From an uncultured Bacteroidota bacterium (GTDB lineage Bacteria; Bacteroidota; Bacteroidia; Flavobacteriales; Flavobacteriaceae): a DNA stretch of 51,262 nucleotides. Shown here piece after piece: positions 8,338-17,405 of the stretch; within the stretch, counting starts at the first letter, position 1; each line of letters begins with the position of its first letter. The notes beneath the pieces are model-generated. The model had not been told where the DNA came from and made no database searches. It was given only the letters and a program-made list of their open reading frames with translations. The DNA lies in NCBI GenBank assembly GCA_902514625.1, contig CABXRK010000009.1, positions 1 through 51,262 of the forward strand, written 5' to 3'. A program made the translations under genes and the position numbers.

Positions 8338-9363
8338 TTAAAATTTTAAACTACTTAATACAGCTAGCACATAATTATGTTGTTTTTTTGTATAATCTCG
8401 ATGAGTAACTATTCTTAATCTATTGTTTCCCATATCAGAAATTCTAATTCCTTTTTTATTTAAAATTTCTAAAAGTAATCTATTATCTATATCATTTATT
8501 AATTCAAAAATTACAATGTTGGTTTCTACATGTTCAACTTTTTTAATGAAGGATAATTTTATTAATTCTTTTTCAAGATCCTTGGCTTTAAAATGATCTT
8601 CTTCTAAATCAGTCCAATGATTATCAATTGCATATGAAGCTGCTGCTGCTAAAATACCAGATTGTCTCATCCCGCCTCCTAAAACCTTTCGAATTCTAAG
8701 AGCTTTTTGAATAAATTCTTTTGAACTAATAAGAGCTGAACCCACTGGTGCTCCTAACCCTTTACTGAAACATACAGAAATAGAGTCAAACAAAGGTCCA
8801 TATTGACTAGGATTTGTTTTTGAAGCGATAATTGCATTCCAAATTCTAGCACCATCAAGATGTAATCCTAAGTTATTTTCTTTGCAAACAGCTTTAATTT
8901 TTTCAATTTCATTAATTGCATAAACAGCTCCACCTCCTTTATTAGTAGAATTTTCAAGGCATACTAAAGAAGTGAGTGGAGAATGATAAAAATCAGGTGG
9001 ATTTATTTTTGAAATAATTTGATCAGAATTAATCATCCCCCTATTTCCTTCTATAAGATTACAAGAAACTCCACTATTAAAACTTACACCTCCTCCTTCA
9101 TAATTAAAAACATGAGAATAATGATCACAAATCAATTGTTCGCCAGGACTAGTATGAATTTTAATTGCAGTTTGATTTGCCATTGTTCCAGAAGGAAAGA
9201 ATAATGCATCTTCTTTATTGAAAAGTTTCGCAACCTTCTCTTCTAATTCATTTATTGAAGGATCTTCTTTGTATACATCATCTCCTATTTTTGCTTTATT
9301 AATAGCATCTAACATTCCCTCAGAAGGTAAAGTTACAGTATCGCTTATTAAGTTTACTTCCAT
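8338..9363 (-). CDS. ltaE: Low-specificity L-threonine aldolase (beta-eliminating lyase family)
   Basis: A 341-residue cytoplasmic PLP enzyme expected to split L-threonine or L-allo-threonine into glycine and acetaldehyde. It opens with NLISDTVTLPSEGM and has GDDVYKEDP, FPSGTMANQ, HLDGAR (D170) and the PLP lysine K201 in CFSKGLGAPVGS. GGGMRQSG follows at about 229-236. Length and motif order match threonine aldolases throughout. It is followed on the same strand, upstream, by the PhzF-family gene but with a 64-base gap, so joint transcription is uncertain. Confidence 0.93.
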   Translation of the reverse strand: MEVNLISDTVTLPSEGMLDAINKAKIGDDVYKEDPSINELEEKVAKLFNKEDALFFPSGTMANQTAIKIHTSPGEQLICDHYSHVFNYEGGGVSFNSGVSCNLIEGNRGMINSDQIISKINPPDFYHSPLTSLVCLENSTNKGGGAVYAINEIEKIKAVCKENNLGLHLDGARIWNAIIASKTNPSQYGPLFDSISVCFSKGLGAPVGSALISSKEFIQKALRIRKVLGGGMRQSGILAAAASYAIDNHWTDLEEDHFKAKDLEKELIKLSFIKKVEHVETNIVIFELINDIDNRLLLEILNKKGIRISDMGNNRLRIVTHRDYTKKQHNYVLAVLSSLKF

Positions 9364-9427
9364 AAAATATATTATTATGATTTTAGTCCAAATTTCAAAA
9401 ATAAATACAAAAAGTATATAATAATTA

Positions 9428-10210
9428 TTAAATATTTATTTCACCTTTCATGTATTCAATTGCATTCCCAGTTATTCTAACTCTATCGCCAAGGTATTCA
9501 CATCTTAAAAACCCTCCTCTTTTAGATAGCTGTTTAGCTGTTAGTTTACTTTTTTTTAACTTTTTTGACCAAAATGGAATTAAAGTTGTATGTGCTGAAC
9601 CTGTAACAGGATCCTCTTCTAAAACCTGAGCATCAAAAAATCTAGAAACAAAATCTACTTTATTTCCAGGAGAAGAAACAATAATTCCTCTCTTTCCACA
9701 TTTATTTATCTGATTGTAATTAGCCTCTAAAGACTCAATTTCCTTTTGATTATCAAAAATTAATAGAAAATCATCTTTTCCTTCAAATACAGATATAGGT
9801 TCTATATTTAGAGAATTTGTTAACAATTTAGGGAATTTAATATTTGAAATATTATCTGAAGGAAAATCTAAGGTGTAATAAGAACCCTTTTTATAAACAG
9901 TTAATTTACCTCTATTTATAGATTGAAAAGTAATTAAATTATTTTCGATTTCTAAATATTTAAAAATAACAAAAGATGAAGCTAAAGTTGCATGACCACA
10001 AAGATCAACTTCAGAAATGGGAGTAAACCATCTAATATGGTATATGTTTTTTTCTTTAACAACAAAAGCCGTCTCTGAAAGGTTGTTTTCCATGGCTATT
10101 AACTGCATTTTGTTTTCATCAATCCAAGAATCAAGAATACAAACGGCTGCAGGATTTCCTTTAAAAAGAAAATCTGTAAAAGCATCAATATGATATAATT
10201 TTATCTTCAT
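9428..10210 (-). CDS. PhzF family isomerase/epimerase
   Basis: A 260-residue protein of the diaminopimelate-epimerase fold. The start MKIKLYHIDAFTD at 10210 is chosen because it is the conserved family N-terminus and sits 10 bases after the upstream stop; the longer frame to 10321 would add a non-conserved tail overlapping that gene. Motifs are FKGNPAAVC, NLSETAFV with the catalytic-type E46, CGHATLASS, and EDPVTGSAHTTLIPFW near residue 195. Family members include phenazine-biosynthesis PhzF, but no phenazine genes are here, so the substrate is unknown. Confidence 0.9.
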   Translation of the reverse strand: MKIKLYHIDAFTDFLFKGNPAAVCILDSWIDENKMQLIAMENNLSETAFVVKEKNIYHIRWFTPISEVDLCGHATLASSFVIFKYLEIENNLITFQSINRGKLTVYKKGSYYTLDFPSDNISNIKFPKLLTNSLNIEPISVFEGKDDFLLIFDNQKEIESLEANYNQINKCGKRGIIVSSPGNKVDFVSRFFDAQVLEEDPVTGSAHTTLIPFWSKKLKKSKLTAKQLSKRGGFLRCEYLGDRVRITGNAIEYMKGEINI

Positions 10211-10220
10211 ATTATTAAAA

Positions 10221-10643
10221 TCAAGGCATAAAAAATTCCTCTTCAGATATTCTAAAATAATTTCCCTCTTGAGAGGCATCGTAAAAAAAAGAAAAAGTGT
10301 GCTTTTCTCTTGCATTAACAACTGTTACAGTTCTTTCCTCAAAATAAAATTCTAGTGATTTAAACTGAACATATATTCTCGTAATTGGTAAATTTTTAAA
10401 AATGTATTTTTCTCTATTTCTTATATAAACATGTCTTACATATTTTTTATACTGATCTCTTATAACAACAATAATATCATGATCAACAGTATTTTTAAGA
10501 ATTAAAAATGACTCTGATATAAAGTTTTCTATATCTGGAGGAAATCTGTCACTAAATGTTTTATCTCCCGTCTCTCCTCTTTGACTACAAAGATTAAACG
10601 AAATAAAAAAAAATAATACTAATGTTATTTTAGTTTTTTCCAT
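10221..10643 (-). CDS. Secreted protein of unknown function
   Basis: A 140-residue protein with a signal peptide (MEKTKITLVLFFFISFNLCSQ). The remainder is rich in beta-type stretches (HDIIVVIRD, YVRHVYIRNREKYIFKNLP, FEERTVTVV) and ends in an acidic EEEFFMP. I do not recognise the family. The start at 10643 is chosen over 10655 because it gives a normal signal peptide and a shorter overlap (19 bases) with the esterase upstream. Tight packing with that esterase and the PhzF gene suggests a three-gene transcript from 11665 to 9428. A role with the esterase at the cell surface is only inference. Confidence 0.65.
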   Translation of the reverse strand: MEKTKITLVLFFFISFNLCSQRGETGDKTFSDRFPPDIENFISESFLILKNTVDHDIIVVIRDQYKKYVRHVYIRNREKYIFKNLPITRIYVQFKSLEFYFEERTVTVVNAREKHTFSFFYDASQEGNYFRISEEEFFMP

Positions 10644-11665
10644 GACATTAACCATTTAATAATTGTAGAATCTTTATAAATATTATTCCAACCCCAATGA
10701 CCAACACCCTTTTCAGTTCTAAATTTAATGTTTGCTCCAGAATTAAGTAAAATATCTGCCATAGTTTTAGCAATGGGATAAGAAGAAATTTGATCGACAT
10801 CCCCATGACTCATCCAAATTGGAAGATGTTTAACGTTCTCAGATAATTTAACATAATTATATGGATCATGATGGGGAGATAAAGGCATTAAAGCGGCAAA
10901 AGTTGTAGATAATTCTGAAGCAACAATAAATGTTCCTCTTCCACCCATACTTAATCCGGTAAGATAAATTCTATCTTCATCGATGCTTATATTTTCTTTA
11001 ATATTCTCAATTAAATCTTGAATTTTAATTGGATCCCAATCAATTTCAAGTTTTATAGGTGCTGCATAGATATATGGATCTTTATCAGAATAGTAAAAAG
11101 AGTTTCTAGTTTTTTCTCTTCCAACAAAACTTTCTGCTGTAGAGTTAACACTTCCATGAAGAAAAATCACAAGTGGATAATTATTATTTTTACTATAATC
11201 ATCAGGAATTTTAACTACAAAAGAATAACCACATTCCCATCTTCTAGAGTCATCAACGCAATCCTTAAATTTATGATTAGGCTGAACATATTCATCACCC
11301 CAATATGGGAAATCACTCCATGGATCAACACCATAATTAGTCCACCATGGTTCTATTTTCCAATAAATATTTGGAAATGCGTATTCAGGTTGATTATATT
11401 TTAATTTTGTTAAATTATTAACTTTAACAAGATCCCCTTTACTATAAGTTGGCCATTCTCCTATTCCTTTATTAATCTTATTCCTTGAAGCATCAAATTC
11501 ACATGGAGAGCAAATGTTAAACAAAGATTCTTTATCGATACTTTGATTTGATTTGAATTCAGAACAACTTAAAGTAAGACATGATGTTAATGTTAAAATA
11601 AATAAATTTAATAGGATACGTTTAAAATCCTTCACATATAAAATTTCAAAAAAAATCACTCTCAT
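10625..11665 (-). CDS. Alpha/beta hydrolase lipoprotein (PHB depolymerase/LpqC-like esterase)
   Basis: A 346-residue predicted lipoprotein (lipobox ending C34). The catalytic core shows the oxyanion region LVIFLHGSVNS, nucleophile S239 in GLSMGGRG, acid in HGDVD (D289 or D291) and H323 in GVGHWGW. About 140 residues precede the hydrolase core and include many aromatic residues (KIEPWWTNYGVDPWSDFPYW), possibly a binding extension. A GTG at 11635 would give a shorter, better-shaped lipoprotein signal peptide. Substrate could be a polyester, carbohydrate ester or peptide; the order of motifs matches secreted esterases of the depolymerase type. Confidence 0.82.
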   Translation of the reverse strand: MRVIFFEILYVKDFKRILLNLFILTLTSCLTLSCSEFKSNQSIDKESLFNICSPCEFDASRNKINKGIGEWPTYSKGDLVKVNNLTKLKYNQPEYAFPNIYWKIEPWWTNYGVDPWSDFPYWGDEYVQPNHKFKDCVDDSRRWECGYSFVVKIPDDYSKNNNYPLVIFLHGSVNSTAESFVGREKTRNSFYYSDKDPYIYAAPIKLEIDWDPIKIQDLIENIKENISIDEDRIYLTGLSMGGRGTFIVASELSTTFAALMPLSPHHDPYNYVKLSENVKHLPIWMSHGDVDQISSYPIAKTMADILLNSGANIKFRTEKGVGHWGWNNIYKDSTIIKWLMSWKKLK

Positions 11666-11720
11666 TGAATTAAGATTTAATAAATTTAAATTTAATATTT
11701 TAATTAATTTACAATAAACA

Positions 11721-13256
11721 TTGAAAAATAAAAAAGTAGTAATAATTGGTGCTGGAATAAATGGATTAATCTCTGCAAATTATCTTAAAAAAAATGGTTT
11801 TGATGTAACCATTCTTGAAAAGTCCAATAAAATTGGAGGCGCATGTACTTCAGAAAAAACATGTATTGAGAATAAAGAGATAAATTATTCTGTTGGAGCT
11901 ACTGTCTTTGGAATGATGCCAAATTTCATTTTTAAAGAAACTGGTTTAGAAAAAAAAGTAAAAATTTTTTCACCAAATCATCCAAAAATAGTTTACTTTC
12001 CAGGTGATGACATTGGCACAAAAATATTTAAGGATCCTAGAGAACTATCTAAAGAATTAAAAAAAAAATGGGATGAAAATGGAAGTTTAATCTCATTTAG
12101 AAATGATGAAAAAAAAGTTATTGACTTTATAAGAAATGGATATAAAAATGCTGAAACTCCATCTATTTATAAAGCAATTGAAAGGCTAGGGCTTTCCTTA
12201 ACTAATCTTTGGATTAAAGGAAGTGCTAGAGATTTATTAAATCATTATTTTACTTCAGAAAAAACAAAAACATACATAGGGATGACCGTAATTGAAAGTG
12301 GCCCTACATCATTTAATGATCCATTTAGTTCTTTCACAATACCTTTAATGGACTCAGGTTCAGTATTTGAAGGTTATTGGGGTTATGTTAAAGAAGGTAT
12401 TGGAAAAATAACTGAAAACTTGAATCAAATAAACAATGCCATTGGAATTACAACATTATTAAATATTAATATAGAATCAATCAACAGTAACAATTGTGAG
12501 ATAAAATTGATTAATAATGATAAAAAAAATAAAATTAAATATGATTACCTTGTCTTTGCTACTGATCCAGTTACGCCCTCAATTTTATTAAGTGATTCTA
12601 TTCTTAAAAAGAAGTTAGACTCAAAAAAATACACTGGATCAAGTGGAAAAATAACAGCTTTTTTTAGGAATCCTGTTGTTTGGAAAGAATCATCTGAATA
12701 TAAGGATTCAGATTCTGCATTTCGATTCATTTTTTCAGTTGACAATTTAGATGATTTTGAAAAAAATAGTCAAAGGGTTATTAATCCAAATTATAATTAT
12801 GAACCCGGATATATTCAGATTTATTGTGAAGGCGCTGCTCAAAGGAAACTAAATAATATTGAAGCTTTTGATAAACTTATATTATTTACAAAAAACTTTT
12901 CTTTTAACAAGAAAAGTGAAGATTTGGAAGTGATAAAAAATAAAATATTAAATAAAGTGTTTTGTCATATAAAAAACCCGGAAGATTGTATTTATTCAAA
13001 TTTTCTCACACCTTTAGATTTAAAAAATAAGTTTCATTTTCCTGAAGGAAATATTGATCATATAATGTTAACTAATAAACAAACATTTATGGATAGATCA
13101 TACTCGAATGATCCCAAAAACAAATTTTATCAATATTCTAACTATGAAAACATTTTTTATTGCGGTGCTGGAGCCTACCCTTGTGGCAGTGTTGGAGGAA
13201 CAGCTGGCTATATGCTTGCTAAGCAATTAATTAAATTACAATTTAATTCTAAATAA
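11721..13256 (+). CDS. FAD-dependent oxidoreductase, phytoene desaturase/carotenoid isomerase-like
   Basis: A 511-residue flavoprotein. The start is a TTG codon: the next residues are KNKKVVIIGAGINGL, the FAD-binding dinucleotide motif, and no ATG lies before it. Then come LEKSNKIGGACTSE at about 34-47 and a C-terminal FAD contact region FYCGAGAYPCGSVGGTAGYMLA at about 475-496. This architecture is that of the amine-oxidase/phytoene-desaturase superfamily (COG1233-like). There are no crtB or other carotenoid genes beside it, so desaturase, isomerase or another redox role are all possible. The 3' end overlaps the convergent beta-propeller gene by 21 bases. Confidence 0.82.
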   Translation: MKNKKVVIIGAGINGLISANYLKKNGFDVTILEKSNKIGGACTSEKTCIENKEINYSVGATVFGMMPNFIFKETGLEKKVKIFSPNHPKIVYFPGDDIGTKIFKDPRELSKELKKKWDENGSLISFRNDEKKVIDFIRNGYKNAETPSIYKAIERLGLSLTNLWIKGSARDLLNHYFTSEKTKTYIGMTVIESGPTSFNDPFSSFTIPLMDSGSVFEGYWGYVKEGIGKITENLNQINNAIGITTLLNINIESINSNNCEIKLINNDKKNKIKYDYLVFATDPVTPSILLSDSILKKKLDSKKYTGSSGKITAFFRNPVVWKESSEYKDSDSAFRFIFSVDNLDDFEKNSQRVINPNYNYEPGYIQIYCEGAAQRKLNNIEAFDKLILFTKNFSFNKKSEDLEVIKNKILNKVFCHIKNPEDCIYSNFLTPLDLKNKFHFPEGNIDHIMLTNKQTFMDRSYSNDPKNKFYQYSNYENIFYCGAGAYPCGSVGGTAGYMLAKQLIKLQFNSK

Positions 13257-14153
13257 TCTTGGAGAGCTTTTTTTACCCTCATCTTCTGAAGTAATCCAAA
13301 AAGTATTTAAATCTACAATTTTAATTCCTTCCATTTGAGCTTTATCTATTGGAAGAACAATTTTCTTTATATTATTTTTATTTATTTCGTATGGATTAAA
13401 ATTCTCCACCTTACATATAAATTGAGTTCCTGAAAAATCATACCCAACCAACATTAATAATTTTAAATTATCATTATAATCTGCTCCTGTTATTAAACCT
13501 TCAACATCAAATGAAAATGTTGGTTCAATTATATACTCTCCTGGTATTTTTGAAATTAAATAGCCTTCAGTAGTAAGAGATTTTCTGTTTTTACTAAACA
13601 TCAACAACATATCCTTAAAAGTTGTAATAGCTTCTGCGTCATACTCAGTATATTTATTTAAATTGAATTTAGTCTGATTTTTATAAGAAAACTTTATTTC
13701 ATCAATTTTCTTAAAATTATTAATACCAATTTTATAAATTTTGAGATTATCCCTAATACCATAATTATTTCCAATATCTCCAATAAAAAAACAATCATTA
13801 TCCTTAGCTAATGATTCCCAATCATAATTATTAGCATTATCAATATAAAATTCATTAATAATTTCACCACTAACATTAAATTCATATAAAACAGCCTTAG
13901 ATCCAGAATCATTTAATGTAATAAAGTTATCCCCGTGGTATTCCAAAGCAGAAGTCTCTTTCAAAACTTTTGGTAGTTTTATTACTTTATCAAAACTTTG
14001 ACAATATAAATTAATTGAGAAAGTGAGAATTAGAATATTTAGTGTTCTATTAATAATAGTTAAAATTTTTCTATCGAATATATAGAAATTAATTATATAA
14101 ATTAGTTGCAAATTTATTAAATTGTGTTCAAAATAATAAATCATGAAAAACAT
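13236..14153 (-). CDS. Secreted beta-propeller-like protein of unknown function
   Basis: About 305 residues if started at the only ATGs available (14153 or 14144), but that would overlap the divergent oxidoreductase start at 14143. The signal peptide (LNILILTFSINLYCQ) begins near residue 37, so the real start may be a non-ATG codon around 14060. The mature part has a repeated blade-like pattern: ETSALEYHGDNFITLNDSGSKAVLYEF, DWESLAKDND, FIGDIGNNYGIRDNLKIYKI, YDAEAITTF. Such Asp-Trp-Glu and GDIGNN motifs occur in calcium-binding six-bladed propeller proteins of Bacteroidota. No enzymatic role can be assigned. Confidence 0.65.
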   Translation of the reverse strand: MFFMIYYFEHNLINLQLIYIINFYIFDRKILTIINRTLNILILTFSINLYCQSFDKVIKLPKVLKETSALEYHGDNFITLNDSGSKAVLYEFNVSGEIINEFYIDNANNYDWESLAKDNDCFFIGDIGNNYGIRDNLKIYKIGINNFKKIDEIKFSYKNQTKFNLNKYTEYDAEAITTFKDMLLMFSKNRKSLTTEGYLISKIPGEYIIEPTFSFDVEGLITGADYNDNLKLLMLVGYDFSGTQFICKVENFNPYEINKNNIKKIVLPIDKAQMEGIKIVDLNTFWITSEDEGKKSSPRLFRIKL

Positions 14154-15495
14154 ATCTCGACGCTCATTTATTTCATCTTCAACTGCTCTATCTGCTGGAT
14201 TTTTTATTCTTCCTAACCTTTATGGGAATTCTCCAAATAACAAATTAAATATCGCTGTAATCGGTGTTGGAGGAAGAGGAAGAGCTAATTGGAGTTCAGT
14301 TAAAAACGAAAACATAGTTGCTATGTGTGATGTTGATTTTAACAGAGCTTCAAAAGGTTTTAATTTACATCCTAATGCTAGAAGGTTTAAAGACTTTAGA
14401 GTTATGTTTGATAAGATGGGAAAAGAAATTGATGCCGTAATAATTTCAACTCCTGATCATACACATTTTCCTGCTACAATGATAGCTATGGAATTGGGTA
14501 AACATGTATATGTCGAAAAGCCTCTAGCTCATAATGTATGGCAACTTAGAACTCTTAAAAAAGCAGCTAAATATTATAAGATTGTTTCTCAAATGGGTAA
14601 TCAAGGACATACTACAAATGGTATTAGATTAATAAAAGAATGGTATGATGCTGGAATATTAGGAGAAGTCAAAGAAGTTCACGCTTGGCATGGTGCTTTT
14701 AATTTCAGACCGAATTTTTACTGGACTAAGCCTGAAAGTTTTCCCCCTCCTGAACACAAAATACCAGAAAATTTTGATTATGATTTATGGTTAGGACCAG
14801 CTTCATACAGACCTTTTAATAGTGCATATCATCCACTTGCTTGGAGAGGTTTTTATGATTTTGGAAATGGAATGCTAGGAGATTGGTCATGCCATACTTT
14901 AGATGCTCCATTTTGGTCTTTGAATTTAGGAATGCCTGAAACTGTTGAAGCTATTGTTCCCAACCCAATGACTAAACATAGTTTTATAGCAGATCAATCA
15001 TTAACAATTTTTAAGTTTAATTCTCGTGGAGAAAAGCCTCCTGTAACATTAAAGTGGTATGAAGGTGGAGAAAAACCTAAAATAAACCCTGATTGGGGTA
15101 TTGAAAAATTAAAAGGTAGTGGAATGTTAATGATAGGTGATAAAAATATTTTAATTACTGGAGGACGTCCAGATAAACCAAAATTAGTTATGCCTGAAGA
15201 TCAATGGAGTGAATTTATAAAAAATGCTCCAGAAAAATCTATCCCTAGGGTTGCTAATAATAAACCTGTCGATGAATGGATTAATGCAATCAAAACAAAT
15301 ACTCTTCCAGGTTCAAATTTTAATTATGCTTCTGATCTCACTGAAATGGCTATTGTTGGTTCATTGGCTCAAAGATTTGCGGCTAAAATTGAATATGATA
15401 GTAAAAATATGAAAATCACTAACAGACCTGATATAGATGCTTTTATAAAAGAACCTGTTCGAGAAGGATGGTCTTTTGGAGATAGATTATTTTAA
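14143..15495 (+). CDS. Tat-exported Gfo/Idh/MocA family oxidoreductase
   Basis: A 450-residue NAD(P)-dependent sugar or polyol dehydrogenase-type protein. It begins with a twin-arginine signal (SRRSFI, residues 5-10, then a hydrophobic stretch to about 28). The Rossmann motif IGVGGRGRAN lies at 40-49, then STPDHTHF and VEKPLAHN with the family lysine K126. The C-terminal substrate domain includes GNGMLGDWSCHTLDAPFW, typical of the exported Bacteroidota/Planctomycetes group. Tat export suggests it folds with a bound cofactor before crossing to the periplasm. A TIM-barrel isomerase converges on it. Joint action with DUF1080 proteins on 3-keto sugars is family-based inference. Confidence 0.92.
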   Translation: MKNISRRSFISSSTALSAGFFILPNLYGNSPNNKLNIAVIGVGGRGRANWSSVKNENIVAMCDVDFNRASKGFNLHPNARRFKDFRVMFDKMGKEIDAVIISTPDHTHFPATMIAMELGKHVYVEKPLAHNVWQLRTLKKAAKYYKIVSQMGNQGHTTNGIRLIKEWYDAGILGEVKEVHAWHGAFNFRPNFYWTKPESFPPPEHKIPENFDYDLWLGPASYRPFNSAYHPLAWRGFYDFGNGMLGDWSCHTLDAPFWSLNLGMPETVEAIVPNPMTKHSFIADQSLTIFKFNSRGEKPPVTLKWYEGGEKPKINPDWGIEKLKGSGMLMIGDKNILITGGRPDKPKLVMPEDQWSEFIKNAPEKSIPRVANNKPVDEWINAIKTNTLPGSNFNYASDLTEMAIVGSLAQRFAAKIEYDSKNMKITNRPDIDAFIKEPVREGWSFGDRLF

Positions 15496-15500
15496 ATAAA

Positions 15501-16325
15501 TCACTTTATACTTTTTAAAAAATCTAAACTTAAAGGAATTTGTTTTAAAACTCTAGAAGATTCATCTTCAATAAACATATATCTAATTCCTAATTCTTTT
15601 CCTTTTTTAACAACACCCTCAATATCAATTTGTCCTTGACCTAAAACAACATTTGTTTCTACATCCTGATGGCCACTTTTATCACCCACCACGCCTTTTT
15701 TCATATCCTTCAGATGCATCATTACAAATTTATTTGGATATCTATTTAATAAATCTAATGGATCTTCTCCACCATGCTTAACCCAATAAACATCCATTTG
15801 AAAAAAGAAATTTTCAGAATTCTCAACGATGAAATCAAATAAAGTTTTGGATTGATATTTATAAAATTCATAACCATGTATATGATAAGTTAATATTACA
15901 CCATTATCACTTAAAACTTTTCCAGCATTATTAAAAACATTAACAGCTGATTTTGCATCTTTTATGCTAAAAACACCTTCATGTGGAATCCAAGCACACA
16001 TAACGTATTTAACATTGTATTTTTTTGTTTCTGCTAAAACCTTATCAATGTTATCTCTTAAATCCTCAAATGAAGCTCCAATGGAAACAATTTCAATCTC
16101 ATATTTATTTAATAATTTTATAAATTCTGAATCTGTCATCCCATATGAGTCTCCTCCTTCAACAACTTTAATTCCCCAATCACTAATTGTCTTAATTGAA
16201 TTTTCAATGTTAATTTTAAACTGATTTCTTAAACTATATAACTGGAGACCAAATTCTTGTGATTTCATTATATTAGAATTAGAAACAATACAAACAAAAA
16301 ACAAATAATATTTAATTGATTTCAT
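15501..16325 (-). CDS. Exported sugar phosphate isomerase/epimerase-like TIM barrel
   Basis: A 274-residue protein of the xylose-isomerase-like (AP endonuclease 2) TIM-barrel family with an N-terminal signal peptide ending near SQ. Visible strand-end residues that normally bind a divalent metal include E in KVVEGGDS, H in ILTYHIHGYEF, D in FQMDVYWVKHGG, H in VMMHLKDMKKG and E in RYMFIEDESS. Members isomerise, epimerise or cleave keto-sugars; no substrate can be read here. It is the last gene of a minus-strand run that includes GT9 and the M61 peptidase, 18 bases downstream of GT9. Confidence 0.82.
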   Translation of the reverse strand: MKSIKYYLFFVCIVSNSNIMKSQEFGLQLYSLRNQFKINIENSIKTISDWGIKVVEGGDSYGMTDSEFIKLLNKYEIEIVSIGASFEDLRDNIDKVLAETKKYNVKYVMCAWIPHEGVFSIKDAKSAVNVFNNAGKVLSDNGVILTYHIHGYEFYKYQSKTLFDFIVENSENFFFQMDVYWVKHGGEDPLDLLNRYPNKFVMMHLKDMKKGVVGDKSGHQDVETNVVLGQGQIDIEGVVKKGKELGIRYMFIEDESSRVLKQIPLSLDFLKSIK

Positions 16326-16343
16326 AAAAAAGTTTTGTTTAAA

Positions 16344-17396
16344 TTAAATAACTTTTAAAAATAAATCCAATTTTTCTTTAAATAAATCAAACTTAAATTT
16401 ATTGTATAACTGTCTGTTGTTTTTAATAATATAATTAGATTGTTTATTATAAAACAACTCTGGAAAATAATCTTGTAAATGAACTGCCAATTGATTAGAA
16501 ACATTTTTAGAATGCCAACCTTTAGTTTGAATCATAGGAGAAAATATTGCGAAAGTGGCTTTTGATAGAGCTTTTGCAATATTTATAGCCCCCCCTTCAT
16601 TTCCAAGAACAGCATCACTTTCATTTGCTATATAAATATACTCTTTAAGAGTTTTTGGAACATAATCTATAACATTCTCAAAAGTTTTTTTTTCAAGTTT
16701 ATCAACTATCTCATTAATAATTAAATCTTGATTTAGCATATAATTTAAAATAATATTACAATCAATTTTGTTACTAATAAAATCAATAAACTTAACCATT
16801 TCATTGATTGGATAGCTTTTTTGAGGAGTACTGCCTAGAAGGTTAATTAATATATTTTTTTTATTATTTTTTGTTAATGATCGTAATTTTTTTTTAAAAA
16901 AATTGACTTCAATTTTATTCAAATATATTTTATTAAAATACTCATAAGAAAAATCATTCCCTATAATAGGCTTTATTAATTCAATTCTGTTTATTACTGA
17001 AAGTTCAATATAAGAGTCTGATTTTTTAAATCGTTTTACTGTTTTTGAATAAATAAAATTTGTATACCATTTATAATACGATATCCTATTTCTAGAGTTA
17101 CTAAATAATGAAATTAAATTACTTTCTATTTTTGAATAGCAATCAATAACATAATCATATTTTGTTTTTCTAACCGAAAATAAAAATTTAATAAATTGAA
17201 TGTAATTGTATTTAAATTCTTTTTTAAATATTAAAATATTATCAATGTTGGGATTCTCTGATATAACATCAATAGTAAAATCATTAACAATAAAATCAAT
17301 CGAACATTTATTATTCCATTTTTTTAAATTATCACATAAAATAGAACTTCTTAGTACGTCGCCAATATATTTCTGTTGAATTATTAAAATTTTCAT
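16344..17396 (-). CDS. Glycosyltransferase family 9 (heptosyltransferase-like)
   Basis: A 350-residue GT-B-fold transferase. The start MKILIIQQKYIGDVLRSSILCDNLKK matches the GT9 N-terminus (normally IGDvl.t.p). The C-terminal donor site reads LGNEGGAINIAKALSKATFAIFSP around 263-288, equivalent to the DSGPMHLA segment, with Asp-Ser replaced by Asn-Glu. A middle stretch NILINLLGSTPQKSYP resembles the phosphate-binding loop. GT9 enzymes add heptose or related sugars to the lipopolysaccharide core on the cytoplasmic face. It is very AT-rich and Lys/Asn/Ile-heavy, as core-sugar genes often are. It starts 9 bases after the M61 gene's stop. Confidence 0.82.
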   Translation of the reverse strand: MKILIIQQKYIGDVLRSSILCDNLKKWNNKCSIDFIVNDFTIDVISENPNIDNILIFKKEFKYNYIQFIKFLFSVRKTKYDYVIDCYSKIESNLISLFSNSRNRISYYKWYTNFIYSKTVKRFKKSDSYIELSVINRIELIKPIIGNDFSYEYFNKIYLNKIEVNFFKKKLRSLTKNNKKNILINLLGSTPQKSYPINEMVKFIDFISNKIDCNIILNYMLNQDLIINEIVDKLEKKTFENVIDYVPKTLKEYIYIANESDAVLGNEGGAINIAKALSKATFAIFSPMIQTKGWHSKNVSNQLAVHLQDYFPELFYNKQSNYIIKNNRQLYNKFKFDLFKEKLDLFLKVI

Positions 17397-17405
17397 TAAA
17401 AATTG

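Noticed and set aside
9396-9403. TATTTTTG on the minus strand as promoter of the threonine aldolase gene
   Set aside because: It fits TAnnTTTG, but no TTG lies at the required distance and such words are frequent in this AT-rich DNA; left out of the feature list.
9019-9421. Plus-strand open frames opposite the threonine aldolase gene
   Set aside because: They are antisense shadows; the minus-strand frame carries full PLP-enzyme motifs.
11018-11404. A 128-codon plus-strand frame opposite the esterase
   Set aside because: Composition is that of a mirrored coding frame (Ile/Asn/Phe-rich), with no motifs; the esterase triad on the other strand is convincing.
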